Positions 42,950-51,304 of a stretch of 64,000 bases of DNA are shown here, one piece after another. Position 1 is the first letter of the stretch; every line of letters begins with the position of its first letter. The stretch spans positions 1 to 64,000 of the forward strand of contig NZ_UUPU01000085.1 in NCBI RefSeq assembly GCF_900591205.1, given 5' to 3'. The DNA comes from Pseudomonas viridiflava. Lineage in GTDB: Bacteria > Pseudomonadota > Gammaproteobacteria > Pseudomonadales > Pseudomonadaceae. The position numbers and the translations under genes were made by a program. The notes below the pieces were generated by a model. The model worked only from the letters and a program-made list of their open reading frames with translations. It was not told where the DNA came from and did not search any database.

Positions 42950-44869
42950 TTACACTCGGAAGTGGCTGACCATCTGCTGCAACTGGCTGCCCAATCGCGC
43001 CAGCTCAACACTCGACTTGGCCGTCTCGTCACTCGCGGTGGCGGTCTGTTCCGACACATCACGCACATTGACGATGCTGCGGCTGATCTCTTCGGCCACC
43101 GCGCTTTGCTGTTCGGCCGCCGCTGCAATCTGCTGGTTCATCGACTGGATATTCGACACCGTACGGGTGATGTTCTCCAGCGATACGCCGGCCTTGCGCG
43201 TCAGCTCGACACTGCTGTCGGTAAGGCTGCGGCTATTGTTCATCACATTGGCCACTTGCTGGGTGCCGTTTTGCAAGCCGGCTACCAAACCTTCGATTTC
43301 TTCGGTGGATTTCTGCGTACGTTGGGCCAGGCCGCGCACTTCGTCGGCGACCACGGCGAACCCACGGCCGGCTTCACCGGCACGCGCCGCTTCAATCGCT
43401 GCGTTGAGCGCCAGCAGGTTGGTCTGCTCGGCCACGGCCTTGATCACGTCCATCACGCTGCCGATCTTGTTGCTCTCTTGTTGCAGGTGCGTCATGGCGT
43501 CGGTGGAGCGTGCCACTTCGGCGGCCAGGCGTTCGATCTGGGCGATGGCCTCGGCCACCACTTTGTCGCCTGCGCGGGCTTGGCCATCGGCATCGGCGGC
43601 GGCCAGCGAGGCTTGCTCGGCGTTACGTGCAACTTCCTGCACGGTGGCGGTCATCTCGTGCATCGCCGTGGCGACCTGATCGGTCTCGATCTTCTGGCTG
43701 TTTACGCCGGCACTGGTTTGCTCGGTAACGGCCGACAACTCTTCGGCGGCGCTGGCGATCTGGGTGACGCCGTCGCGGATGCCGCTGATCAGTTCACGCA
43801 AGGTGGTGCCCATGCGCTGGATGCCTTGTTGCAGCACGCCCAGTTCGTCACGGCGGGTAACCTGGATGTTGTGGCTCAGGTCGCCGGAGGCAATGCGTTC
43901 CACCACCGCCAGGGTTTCCTGGATCGGGCGTGTGATCTGGCGAGTAATCACCAGTGCCGCGATGATGCCGACCAACAGGGCGAGCAGCGTGCTGATCAGT
44001 TGCAGGCTGCGCGCCTGGGCACTTTCGGCATCACGGCGATCCAGTTGGATGTCGTACAGCTTATCGCTGATCGTCACGATGTCGGCGCCTTGGGTGGTCA
44101 TCTCGGCACGGGCGGTAACGATGTTGGCGTTGGCGGCCTTGTAGCTCTGCACGGCCGTGCGATAGGCGCCGAGTGCGGTTTCAAGCGAGGTCAACGCGCT
44201 TTGCTGACTGGCACCGAATGCGGCGCTGAGGTCTTTCAAACCACTGATGGCTTTTTCAATTTGCGCGGCGGCGCGGGCTTCGGTGTCTGCGTTGACATTG
44301 CCGGTGTAGCCGCGCACTTCGTAACGGGCCAACTGAAATTGCATTTTGGCATCGGCTACGGCCTGGAATTGGGCCAGGTGCTCCGAACTGTCGGGCATTT
44401 GCTTGACACTGGTTTCCAGCGCGTTGATTTGCGCGTTGGCGATATCGGCCTTGTCACCCATCAACTGGCGTGCGGCATTGCCATTACGGTAAGCCTCACG
44501 CATTTTGTTGAGTGACTGTTGGTAGGCGGTGATTATGGCTTTCTGCTCGTTGAGCAGCTTGACGTTTTCCGGGCTCTTGAAGCTGTCCAGCAGTTTCTGT
44601 TGCTGGGCGGCGAAGGCATCCAGGTTGGTCTGCACATTTTGTGCGACGGCTTCATCGCCGTTTGCCAGCATGTACTGCAGGCGCACGATGCGCAGTTTGG
44701 TCAGGGAGGCGTTGAGCTGGGTGATGTCGCTCATCCAGTTGCTGCGGTCAATCAGGCCGCCCAGGCTGGTCCAGCCGGTCAGGGCCAGGATCGAGGTGAG
44801 AACCAGCACCAGACCGAAGCCCAGGCCGAGTTTGAGATTGACGCTGATGTTGCCGAACCAGCTGTTCAT
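42950..44869 (-). CDS. Methyl-accepting chemotaxis protein, McpS-like with HBM sensor
   Basis: 639 residues from ATG 44869. Order: short cytoplasmic tail, transmembrane segment (about 13-31), a large helical periplasmic domain (about 32-285) of the helical bimodular type, a second segment (289-309), HAMP (310-363) and the signalling coil with the conserved hairpin tip EAARAGEAGRGFAVVADEVR. The N-terminal NISVNLKLGLGFGLVLVLT and the SNWMSDITQLN stretch resemble P. putida McpS, which senses TCA-cycle intermediates and butyrate; ligand here is inferred. No CheR-binding pentapeptide is seen at the C-terminus. A candidate flagellar sigma-28 promoter lies upstream. Confidence 0.9.
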   Translation of the reverse strand: MNSWFGNISVNLKLGLGFGLVLVLTSILALTGWTSLGGLIDRSNWMSDITQLNASLTKLRIVRLQYMLANGDEAVAQNVQTNLDAFAAQQQKLLDSFKSPENVKLLNEQKAIITAYQQSLNKMREAYRNGNAARQLMGDKADIANAQINALETSVKQMPDSSEHLAQFQAVADAKMQFQLARYEVRGYTGNVNADTEARAAAQIEKAISGLKDLSAAFGASQQSALTSLETALGAYRTAVQSYKAANANIVTARAEMTTQGADIVTISDKLYDIQLDRRDAESAQARSLQLISTLLALLVGIIAALVITRQITRPIQETLAVVERIASGDLSHNIQVTRRDELGVLQQGIQRMGTTLRELISGIRDGVTQIASAAEELSAVTEQTSAGVNSQKIETDQVATAMHEMTATVQEVARNAEQASLAAADADGQARAGDKVVAEAIAQIERLAAEVARSTDAMTHLQQESNKIGSVMDVIKAVAEQTNLLALNAAIEAARAGEAGRGFAVVADEVRGLAQRTQKSTEEIEGLVAGLQNGTQQVANVMNNSRSLTDSSVELTRKAGVSLENITRTVSNIQSMNQQIAAAAEQQSAVAEEISRSIVNVRDVSEQTATASDETAKSSVELARLGSQLQQMVSHFRV

Positions 44870-44942
44870 CGAATGCTCCGCAAGAATGATATCTGTCTGC
44901 TGGACGGTGTTGTTGTTTGAGCCAGCCAATGTGTGTAGCGCT

Positions 44943-44969
44943 GTATCGGCGGCAAGAGTGGGTTCTGAA
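44943..44969 (-). promoter_or_regulatory. Candidate FliA (sigma-28) promoter of the chemoreceptor gene
   Basis: On the minus strand GCCGATAC (44943-44950) matches the flagellar -10 GCCGATAA in 7 of 8 positions. A weak -35 TTCA lies at 44966-44969 with 15 bp between. The chemoreceptor start is 73 bp downstream. The -10 is convincing and the -35 is not. Confidence 0.45.
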
Positions 44970-45156
44970 ATACTTTTATTGCGCATGCGACGAAGGGTCG
45001 CGATCACGGTTGAGCACCGCGCCTCTGCCGGCTTGCGTTGCCGGGGAAGGGGGCTCATCACGGGTGGGTCTTGTGTGCTAGTCTGCTGGCCCTTTTAGTT
45101 CAGGGCCGCCACGCAAAACAGCGTTTTTCGTACTGGCCCTACAGCGGAGCCTCTTC

Positions 45157-45774
45157 ATGTCCGAAGTTAATCTGTCCACCGACGAAACCCGCGTCAGCTA
45201 CGGTATCGGCCGTCAGTTGGGCGACCAACTGCGCGACAACCCACCACCGGGTGTGAGCCTGGACGCGATCCTGGCTGGCCTGACCGACGCTTTCGCCGGT
45301 AAGCCAAGCCGTGTTGACCAAGAGCAAATGGCCGCCAGCTTCAAAGTTATCCGTGAAATCATGCAAGCCGAAGCCGCTGCCAAGGCTGAAGCCGCAGCAG
45401 GCGCGGGCCTGGCGTTCCTGGCTGAAAACGCCAAGCGTGATGGCATCACCACCCTGGCTTCCGGCCTGCAATTTGAAGTGCTGACTGCCGGCGATGGCGC
45501 CAAGCCGACCCGTGAAGACCAGGTGCGTACCCACTACCACGGCACCCTGATCGACGGCACTGTGTTCGACAGCTCCTACGAGCGCGGCCAGCCTGCAGAA
45601 TTCCCGGTAGGTGGCGTGATCGCCGGCTGGACCGAAGCCCTGCAACTGATGAATGCCGGCAGCAAATGGCGCCTGTACGTGCCGAGCGAACTGGCTTACG
45701 GCGCTCAAGGCGTTGGCAGCATCCCGCCACACAGCGTTCTGGTATTCGACGTCGAGCTGCTCGACGTTCTGTAA
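45157..45774 (+). CDS. fklB: FKBP-type peptidyl-prolyl cis-trans isomerase
   Basis: 205 residues, FklB/FkpA type without a signal peptide. The N-terminal 95 residues form the dimerisation arm (DETRVSYGIGRQLGDQLR). The C-terminal FKBP domain (about 105-205) has VRTHYHGTLIDGTVFDSSYERGQ, GWTEALQLM and VPSELAYGAQGVGSIPPHS. It catalyses proline isomerisation during folding in the cytoplasm. In P. aeruginosa this gene adjoins the same ispB-rplU block. A REP doublet follows the stop. Confidence 0.95.
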   Translation: MSEVNLSTDETRVSYGIGRQLGDQLRDNPPPGVSLDAILAGLTDAFAGKPSRVDQEQMAASFKVIREIMQAEAAAKAEAAAGAGLAFLAENAKRDGITTLASGLQFEVLTAGDGAKPTREDQVRTHYHGTLIDGTVFDSSYERGQPAEFPVGGVIAGWTEALQLMNAGSKWRLYVPSELAYGAQGVGSIPPHSVLVFDVELLDVL

Positions 45775-45801
45775 GACCTGCTGATGGTAGCGCCTGGCCT
45801 C

Positions 45802-45890
45802 ATGTGGGAGCCGGGCTTGCCCGCGATGCAGACGACTCGGTCTGACGCTTTACCGAGTTGAGGCTATCGCAGGCAAGCCAGCTCCCACAT
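45802..45890. repeat. REP-type inverted repeat pair
   Basis: ATGTGGGAGCCGGGCTTGCC faces GGCAAGCCAGCTCCCACAT, with CGACTCGGT and ACCGAGTTG pairing at the top of the stem. Confidence 0.87.
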
Positions 45891-45922
45891 AAAGCTGGCG
45901 CATTCAGGTTTTGCGTAGTGGC

Positions 45923-46180
45923 TCATGGATGGAACTTGCCATTGAGCTCAGTGGCCGGGCGCAATGCTCGGGCATAGCAGAACAGAAACAGGTTACGCAC
46001 CACTTCCTTCAACACCCCGGGTTCGCTGGAACTCAGGCCGTTTACGTCCAGGTCACCCTGGTCCTGCAGCTCATTGAGCGCTTCTTCTTCCAGCACCGCA
46101 CAGACTTCCCCGGTTTCCCGATGCAGGATCCGCAGGTAAGGGTGTGGGCGATCCAGCCAGGCATCTATCAAATAAGTCAT
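45923..46180 (-). CDS. Small conserved protein of unknown function, under a Fur box
   Basis: 85 residues. It begins MTYLIDAWLDRPHPYLRILH; the C-terminal half is VLKEVVRNLFLFCYARAL. It is acidic, cytoplasmic, with no signal peptide or membrane segment. By position it corresponds to the P. aeruginosa gene PA4570 (between the FKBP gene and ispB), which I recall as iron-starvation induced. The 19-bp palindromic Fur-box-like sequence starting 24 bp upstream of the start supports iron repression. The function is unknown. Confidence 0.8.
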   Translation of the reverse strand: MTYLIDAWLDRPHPYLRILHRETGEVCAVLEEEALNELQDQGDLDVNGLSSSEPGVLKEVVRNLFLFCYARALRPATELNGKFHP

Positions 46181-46203
46181 GGTCGTTCTCCTTGATAAGT
46201 TTC

Positions 46204-46222
46204 AATGAGAATAATTCTTATT
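46204..46222. promoter_or_regulatory. Fur box
   Basis: AATGAGAATAATTCTTATT is a near-perfect inverted repeat (16 of 19 bases self-complementary) and matches the consensus 19-bp Fur box of gammaproteobacteria. It lies 24 bp upstream of the small gene at 45923-46180 on the minus strand, where it would overlap the promoter. Confidence 0.85.
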
Positions 46223-46339
46223 CGTAGAATAGCAAGTGCCTATTGGCAGTTTCCTGGTTTTTCTGTGTGGGTATTGAGATGGGTCAGGCAGGAGGGCAAA
46301 ACGCCATCCCGCGGCGGGCGCGGGATGGATCCAGCAGAT

Positions 46340-46681
46340 TCAGACTTTGCGCACGAACTCGGACTTGAGTTTCATCGGGCCGATACCGTCGATCTTGCAA
46401 TCAATATCGTGGTCGCCGTCGCACAGGCGGATATTCTTGACCTTGGTGCCGACCTTGACCACCAGGGAGGTGCCCTTGACCTTGAGGTCCTTGATCACGG
46501 TGATGGTGTCGCCGTCCTGCAGGACATTGCCCACAGAATCTTTTTTCACGGTTTCATCGCCGGCCGCTTCGGCCTCGCCAGTGGCGGACCACTCATGGGC
46601 GCATTCCGGGCAGATCAGCTGGGCGCCGTCTTCGTAGGTGAATTCGGAATTGCATTTCGGGCAGGGTGGCAACGTGCTCAC
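46340..46681 (-). CDS. yjdM: YjdM/PhnA-type zinc-ribbon protein
   Basis: 113 residues. The N-terminal zinc ribbon uses C7, C10, C24 and C27 (PPCPKC and LICPEC). A C-terminal PhnA domain contains DGDTITVIKDLKVKGTSLVVKVGTKVKNIRL. Members were once called alkylphosphonate uptake proteins, but the role is not established. Cytoplasmic, single gene between the small iron-regulated gene and ispB on the same strand. A good ribosome binding site (AAGGAG) precedes the ATG at 46681. Confidence 0.92.
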   Translation of the reverse strand: MSTLPPCPKCNSEFTYEDGAQLICPECAHEWSATGEAEAAGDETVKKDSVGNVLQDGDTITVIKDLKVKGTSLVVKVGTKVKNIRLCDGDHDIDCKIDGIGPMKLKSEFVRKV

Positions 46682-46760
46682 TAAAGCTCCTTAAGAGTCA
46701 GGATGGCTAAAAGTCGCACATTATATAGGGTTTTGTGGGCTTGCAGGTTGTGCGCAATCC

Positions 46761-46794
46761 AAATGTGAGAGGGAGCAAGCCCCCTCCCACATTG
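46761..46794. repeat. Single REP-like palindrome
   Basis: AATGTGAGAGGGAGCAAGCC faces CCCCTCCCACATT in the gap between yjdM and ispB on the minus strand. It may serve as a termination or stabilising element for ispB. Confidence 0.7.
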
Positions 46795-46801
46795 AACCGC
46801 A

Positions 46802-47770
46802 TCAGTGCGTGCGGGCTACCGCAAACTCACTCAGCTCAATCAGGGCGTCGCGGTATTCGCTGGCCGGAAGGGCTTCCAGGCACTTGATGGCGCGGGCTAC
46901 ATAGTCACGTGCCAGTTGCGCGGTGTACTCCAGAGAGCCTGACGCTTCCACGGCGGCGCGAATGGCCTCGAGGTCTTCGATCCCGCCTTTCTGGATCGCC
47001 TTGCGCACCAGGGCGGCCTGTTCCGGCGTGCCTTCGCGCATGGTGTAGATCAGCGGCAGGGTTGGCTTGCCTTCGGCCAGGTCGTCACCGACGTTCTTGC
47101 CCAGGGTCTCGGCATCGCCACGGTAGTCGAGCAGGTCGTCTACCAGCTGGAAGGCCACGCCCAGGTGATCGCCAAAGGTGCGCAGGGCTTCGGCCTGTTC
47201 GGCGGTCGCGCCACACAGGGCGGCGGCGCTGTGGGTGGAGGCTTCGAAGAGCATCGCGGTTTTGCCGCGAATCACTTCCATATAGGTTTCTTCGGTGGTG
47301 CTGGCGTCGCGGACCTTCGACAGCTGCAACACTTCGCCTTCGGCGATGATGCGCGTGGCCTGTGAAAGAATCTTCATCACCGGCATCGAGCCCAGCTCGA
47401 CCATCATTTCGAACGAGCGCGAGTACAGGAAGTCGCCGACCAACACGCTTGGGGCGTTGCCCCACATCGCGTTAGCGGTCTCGCGACCACGGCGCATGCC
47501 GGACATGTCGACCACATCGTCATGCAGCAGGGTGGCGGTGTGCAGGAATTCGATGGTTGCGGCCAGCAGGCGCAGGTCATCGCCTTCGCGGCCCAGGGCC
47601 TTGCCGCACAGCAACACTAATAAAGGACGCAGGCGTTTGCCGCCCGCCGACGTAATATAGTCGCCAATTTTGGAGACCAGCGGCACTTTAGAAGTCAGCT
47701 GCTGCTTGATGATGCCGTCGACGGCGCTAAAATCGTCCGCGACCGCGCGGTAGAAAGCTTGGGGTTGCAT
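46802..47770 (-). CDS. ispB: Octaprenyl/solanesyl diphosphate synthase IspB
   Basis: 322 residues. It builds the all-trans polyprenyl tail (octaprenyl or nonaprenyl diphosphate) for ubiquinone from IPP and FPP. Both aspartate-rich motifs are present: LLHDDVVD (residues 82-88) and LVDDLLDYRGD (209-219). GGKRLRP at 43-49 is the substrate-binding motif. It has a consensus promoter upstream and is divergent from rplU, as in other pseudomonads. Pseudomonas makes ubiquinone-9, so a nonaprenyl product is likely. Confidence 0.95.
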   Translation of the reverse strand: MQPQAFYRAVADDFSAVDGIIKQQLTSKVPLVSKIGDYITSAGGKRLRPLLVLLCGKALGREGDDLRLLAATIEFLHTATLLHDDVVDMSGMRRGRETANAMWGNAPSVLVGDFLYSRSFEMMVELGSMPVMKILSQATRIIAEGEVLQLSKVRDASTTEETYMEVIRGKTAMLFEASTHSAAALCGATAEQAEALRTFGDHLGVAFQLVDDLLDYRGDAETLGKNVGDDLAEGKPTLPLIYTMREGTPEQAALVRKAIQKGGIEDLEAIRAAVEASGSLEYTAQLARDYVARAIKCLEALPASEYRDALIELSEFAVARTH

Positions 47771-47802
47771 CAGCGACAGTCGCTCCAGAAGGGTTGCGCG
47801 GC

Positions 47803-47831
47803 ATGCTAGGACCCTGACCCCGCAGTGTCAA
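47803..47831 (-). promoter_or_regulatory. Sigma-70 promoter of ispB
   Basis: On the minus strand TTGACA (47826-47831) and TAGCAT (47803-47808) are separated by exactly 17 bp, 33 bp before the ATG. Confidence 0.7.
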
Positions 47832-47849
47832 GGCGCGATAGACGGGCTA

Positions 47850-47878
47850 TTGCAACGCTCCGTTGGCTTGCGTACAAT
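47850..47878 (+). promoter_or_regulatory. Sigma-70 promoter of rplU-rpmA
   Basis: TTGCAA (47850-47855) and TACAAT (47873-47878) are separated by exactly 17 bp, about 130 bp before rplU. The long untranslated leader may matter for ribosomal protein autoregulation. Confidence 0.75.
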
Positions 47879-48009
47879 CGCGCACCCTGAACTTCCTGGG
47901 CAGCACCTGCCTTACGCAATTGCATTCGGGACGTCCATCCCATGCAGCCATGCCAGCCAATACCTCTTCTTATAAAGCGCTGGGTGAGCAGGATTATCGG
48001 AGAAATACC

Positions 48010-48324
48010 ATGTCGTACGCAGTAATTGTTACTGGTGGCAAGCAATACAAGGTCGCCCCAGGTGAATACCTGAAGATCGAAAAACTGGAAATCGCTACCG
48101 GCGAATCCGTTACCTTTGATCGCGTTCTGTTGGTCGCCAATGGCGATGACGTGAACATCGGCGCTCCAGTTGTTGCTGGCGCTACCGTTGTGGCTGAAGT
48201 GATCTCCCAAGGTCGTCACGATAAAGTCCGCATCATCAAGTTCCGTCGTCGTAAGCACCACATGAAGCGTATGGGCCACCGCCAGTGGTACACCGAGATC
48301 AAAATCACCGGTATTCAGGCTTAA
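48010..48324 (+). CDS. rplU: 50S ribosomal protein L21
   Basis: 104 residues from ATG 48010 (MSYAVIVTGGKQYKVAPGEYLKIEKL-like, the family N-terminus). Binds 23S rRNA in the large subunit. The C-terminal RRKHHMKRMGHRQWYTEIKITGI is typical. Cotranscribed with rpmA (34 bp gap). The upstream frame to 47863 is leader sequence, not coding. Confidence 0.98.
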   Translation: MSYAVIVTGGKQYKVAPGEYLKIEKLEIATGESVTFDRVLLVANGDDVNIGAPVVAGATVVAEVISQGRHDKVRIIKFRRRKHHMKRMGHRQWYTEIKITGIQA

Positions 48325-48358
48325 TTTCAGCCTAATTCCTCACTAGGAGAATTGACTC

Positions 48359-48616
48359 ATGGCACACAAAAAAGCTGGTGGTAGTACCCGTAACGGTCGC
48401 GACTCAGAAGCCAAACGCCTTGGCGTGAAGATGTATGGCGGCCAGAAAATCATTCCGGGCAACATCATCGTGCGTCAGCGCGGCACCCAATTCCACGCCG
48501 GTTACGGTGTTGGCATGGGTAAAGATCACACCCTCTTCGCGAAAATCGAAGGCGTGATCAAGTTTGAAGTAAAGGGCGCTTTCAACCGCCGTTACGTGAG
48601 CGTTGTCGCCGCTTAA
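48359..48616 (+). CDS. rpmA: 50S ribosomal protein L27
   Basis: 85 residues. It starts MAHKKAGGSTRNGRDSEAKR, a near-invariant N-terminus that reaches the peptidyl transferase centre. The N-terminal cleavage motif seen in Firmicutes is absent. Follows rplU, has an AGGAGA ribosome binding site and ends in a terminator before obgE. Confidence 0.98.
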   Translation: MAHKKAGGSTRNGRDSEAKRLGVKMYGGQKIIPGNIIVRQRGTQFHAGYGVGMGKDHTLFAKIEGVIKFEVKGAFNRRYVSVVAA

Positions 48617-48630
48617 TTGCGCGATCGCTG

Positions 48631-48662
48631 GAAAAGCCCTGTCTCGCAACGGGGCTTTTTCG
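48631..48662 (+). terminator. Rho-independent terminator after rpmA
   Basis: AAAAGCCC-TGTCTCGCAAC-GGGGCTTTTT, a hairpin with a T tract, in the gap before obgE. Confidence 0.88.
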
Positions 48663-48809
48663 TTTGTGGAGTGAGTCTCTTGCAAAGCTGTTTGTGATGG
48701 GCTCAGGCGCTGGATACGCGGTCGTTGTTTGAGGTCGCTGCGCTCATCTTTGCAAGAGTCTTATGTCTTGGTTTCTTAAGCTCGTCCAAGAGGCGAGAGG
48801 CGTTTTGTT

Positions 48810-50033
48810 ATGAAGTTCGTTGATGAAGTTTCCATCCGAGTAAAAGCAGGCGACGGCGGTAACGGTTGCATGAGTTTCCGTCGCGAAAAATTCATCGAAA
48901 ACGGTGGCCCAAACGGCGGTGACGGCGGTGACGGCGGTTCCATCTACATGATGGCCGACGAAAACCTCAACACCCTGGTCGACTACCGTTACACCCGGCA
49001 CTTCGATGCCGAGCGTGGCTCCAACGGCGGCAGCACCGACTGCACCGGTAAAAAAGGCGAAGACCTGGTACTGCGCGTACCGGTCGGCACCACGATTATC
49101 GACTCCGCTACCCAGGAAGTGATTGGCGACCTGACCAAGGCCGGCCAGAAGCTGATGGTGGTGCAGGGCGGCTGGCACGGTCTGGGTAACACCCGATTCA
49201 AGTCCAGTACCAACCGTGCACCGCGCCAGACCACCCCAGGCAAGCCGGGTGAGCAGCGTGACCTGAAGCTGGAAATGAAAGTACTCGCTGACGTGGGCCT
49301 GCTGGGCCTGCCGAACGCCGGTAAAAGTACCTTCATCCGCTCGGTATCGGCCGCCAAGCCGAAAGTCGCCGACTACCCGTTCACCACCCTGGTGCCCAAC
49401 CTGGGCGTGGTCAGCGTTGACCGTTGGAAAAGCTTCGTGATCGCCGACATTCCCGGCCTGATCGAAGGTGCTTCCGATGGTGCGGGCCTGGGGATTCGCT
49501 TCCTCAAGCACTTGTCGCGCACCCGTTTGCTGCTGCACCTCGTCGACATGGCGCCGCTGGATGAAACCAGCGCACCGGACGCCGCCGAAGTGATCGTCAG
49601 CGAGCTGACCAAGTTCAGTCCGGCCCTGGCTGAGCGTGATCGCTGGCTGGTGCTGAACAAGTGCGACCAGATCCTGGAAGAAGAGCACGAAGAGCGGGTC
49701 AAGGAAATCGTCGACCGCCTGGAGTGGGAAGGCCCGGTCTACGTGATCTCGGCTATCGCCAAAGAAGGCACCGAGCGCCTGACCCGCGACATCATGCGTT
49801 ATCTGGAAGACCGCGCTGACCGCCTGGCGGCCGACCCGGTATTCAAGGCCGAACTTGCCGAGCTCGACCAGCAGATCGAAGACGAAGCCCGTGCCCAGCT
49901 GCAGGCCCTGGACGACCAGCGTGCCCTGCGCCGCAGCGGCGTGAAGTCGGTCCATGACATCGGCGACGATGATTGGGACGAAGAAGACGTGGATGATGAA
50001 GACGGTCCGGAAATCATTTACGTGCGCGACTGA
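48810..50033 (+). CDS. obgE: GTPase ObgE/CgtA
   Basis: 407 residues. It is a ribosome-assembly and stress-linked GTPase. The glycine-rich Obg domain (1-158, with NGGDGGDGGS-type repeats) precedes the G domain (160-333): G1 GLPNAGKST at 166-174, G3 DIPGLIEGA, G4 NKCD and G5 SAIA. The acidic C-terminal tail is DDDWDEEDVDDEDGPE-like. It follows rpmA after a terminator and precedes proB, the conserved gamma-proteobacterial arrangement. Confidence 0.97.
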   Translation: MKFVDEVSIRVKAGDGGNGCMSFRREKFIENGGPNGGDGGDGGSIYMMADENLNTLVDYRYTRHFDAERGSNGGSTDCTGKKGEDLVLRVPVGTTIIDSATQEVIGDLTKAGQKLMVVQGGWHGLGNTRFKSSTNRAPRQTTPGKPGEQRDLKLEMKVLADVGLLGLPNAGKSTFIRSVSAAKPKVADYPFTTLVPNLGVVSVDRWKSFVIADIPGLIEGASDGAGLGIRFLKHLSRTRLLLHLVDMAPLDETSAPDAAEVIVSELTKFSPALAERDRWLVLNKCDQILEEEHEERVKEIVDRLEWEGPVYVISAIAKEGTERLTRDIMRYLEDRADRLAADPVFKAELAELDQQIEDEARAQLQALDDQRALRRSGVKSVHDIGDDDWDEEDVDDEDGPEIIYVRD

Positions 50034-50052
50034 TTCGTTGCAGTAAACTTAA

Positions 50053-50077
50053 GCGCCGCTCTCTCGAGCGGCGTTTT
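50053..50077 (+). terminator. Rho-independent terminator after obgE
   Basis: CGCCGCT-CTCTCG-AGCGGCG followed by TTTT, a compact hairpin 20 bp after the obgE stop. Confidence 0.82.
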
Positions 50078-50170
50078 GGTATCTGGGTATACCTGCAGTC
50101 ACTAAAGTAGCCACGAATAACGTTATGGGCGGCGCTGGGTCGCGCAGCCCTCAATCTAAGGTTGAAGATG

Positions 50171-51289
50171 ATGCGGAGCAAAGTGACAGGTGCGCAGCGC
50201 TGGGTCGTAAAGATCGGAAGTGCGCTGCTGACGGCGGATGGCAAAGGTCTGGATCGTGCAGCCATGAGCGTCTGGGTCGAGCAGATGGTGGCCTTGCATG
50301 AGGCCGGTGTCGAGTTGGTGCTGGTGTCGTCCGGGGCGGTTGCCGCCGGGATGAGCCGCCTCGGCTGGACCGCGCGACCCAGCGCGATGCACGAACTGCA
50401 AGCCGCCGCCGCCATCGGCCAGATGGGCCTGGTGCAAGCCTGGGAATCCAGCTTTGCCGAGCATGGCCGCCACACGGCGCAGATCCTGCTGACCCACGAC
50501 GACCTGTCCGACCGCAAGCGTTACCTCAATGCCCGCAGCACCTTGCGCGCCCTGGTGGAGCTCAAGGTGATCCCGGTGATCAACGAGAACGACACGGTGG
50601 TCACCGACGAAATCCGTTTCGGCGACAACGACACCCTGGCCGCGCTGGTGGCCAACCTGGTGGAAGCCGACCTGCTGGTGATCCTCACCGACCGTGACGG
50701 CATGTTTGACGCCGACCCGCGCAACAACCCGGACGCCCAACTGATCTACGAAGCCCGCGCCGATGACCCGGCGCTGGACGCTGTGGCCGGCAGTGTCGGT
50801 GGCGCCCTGGGCCGTGGCGGCATGCAGACCAAGCTGCGTGCCGCGCGCCTGGCCGCGCGTTCCGGTGCGCACACCATCATCGTCGGCGGGCGCCTGGAGC
50901 GTGTGCTGGACCGCCTCAAGGCCGGTGAGCGCATCGGTACGCTGCTGTCGCCGGAACGCGGCATGCTCGCGGCGCGCAAACAATGGCTGGCCGGTCATCT
51001 GCAAACCCGTGGCACGCTGGTGCTGGATGATGGTGCGGTCTCGGCGTTGTCCCAGGGCAACAAGAGCCTGCTGCCGGTGGGCGTCAAACTGGTGCAGGGC
51101 AGCTTCCGCCGTGGCGAGATGGTGGTATGCGTGGCGCCGGATGGGCGTGAGATCGCCCGCGGCCTGGCCAACTACAGTGCCCTCGAAGCGCAGAAAATCA
51201 TTGGACAATCGTCCGAAGCGATTGTCGGATTATTGGGCTACATGGCGGAACCGGAACTGGTGCACCGCGATAACCTGATCCTGGTTTAA
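50171..51289 (+). CDS. proB: Glutamate 5-kinase ProB
   Basis: 372 residues from ATG 50171 (MRSKVTGAQRWVVKIGSALL); an ATG one codon and a TTG three codons upstream are possible alternatives. It phosphorylates L-glutamate, the first step of proline synthesis, and is normally feedback inhibited by proline. The amino-acid kinase domain (about 1-265) contains SSGAVAAGMSRLG and VINENDTVVTDE; a C-terminal PUA domain (about 280-365, GTLVLDDGAV onward) completes the long-form enzyme. AAGG lies 9 bp before the start. Confidence 0.97.
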   Translation: MRSKVTGAQRWVVKIGSALLTADGKGLDRAAMSVWVEQMVALHEAGVELVLVSSGAVAAGMSRLGWTARPSAMHELQAAAAIGQMGLVQAWESSFAEHGRHTAQILLTHDDLSDRKRYLNARSTLRALVELKVIPVINENDTVVTDEIRFGDNDTLAALVANLVEADLLVILTDRDGMFDADPRNNPDAQLIYEARADDPALDAVAGSVGGALGRGGMQTKLRAARLAARSGAHTIIVGGRLERVLDRLKAGERIGTLLSPERGMLAARKQWLAGHLQTRGTLVLDDGAVSALSQGNKSLLPVGVKLVQGSFRRGEMVVCVAPDGREIARGLANYSALEAQKIIGQSSEAIVGLLGYMAEPELVHRDNLILV

Positions 51290-51304
51290 ACAAAGGAATA
51301 CACG

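Noticed and set aside
42878..44515. 545-codon open frame antisense to the chemoreceptor
   Set aside because: Composition and lack of family match show it is the antisense of the MCP signalling domain.
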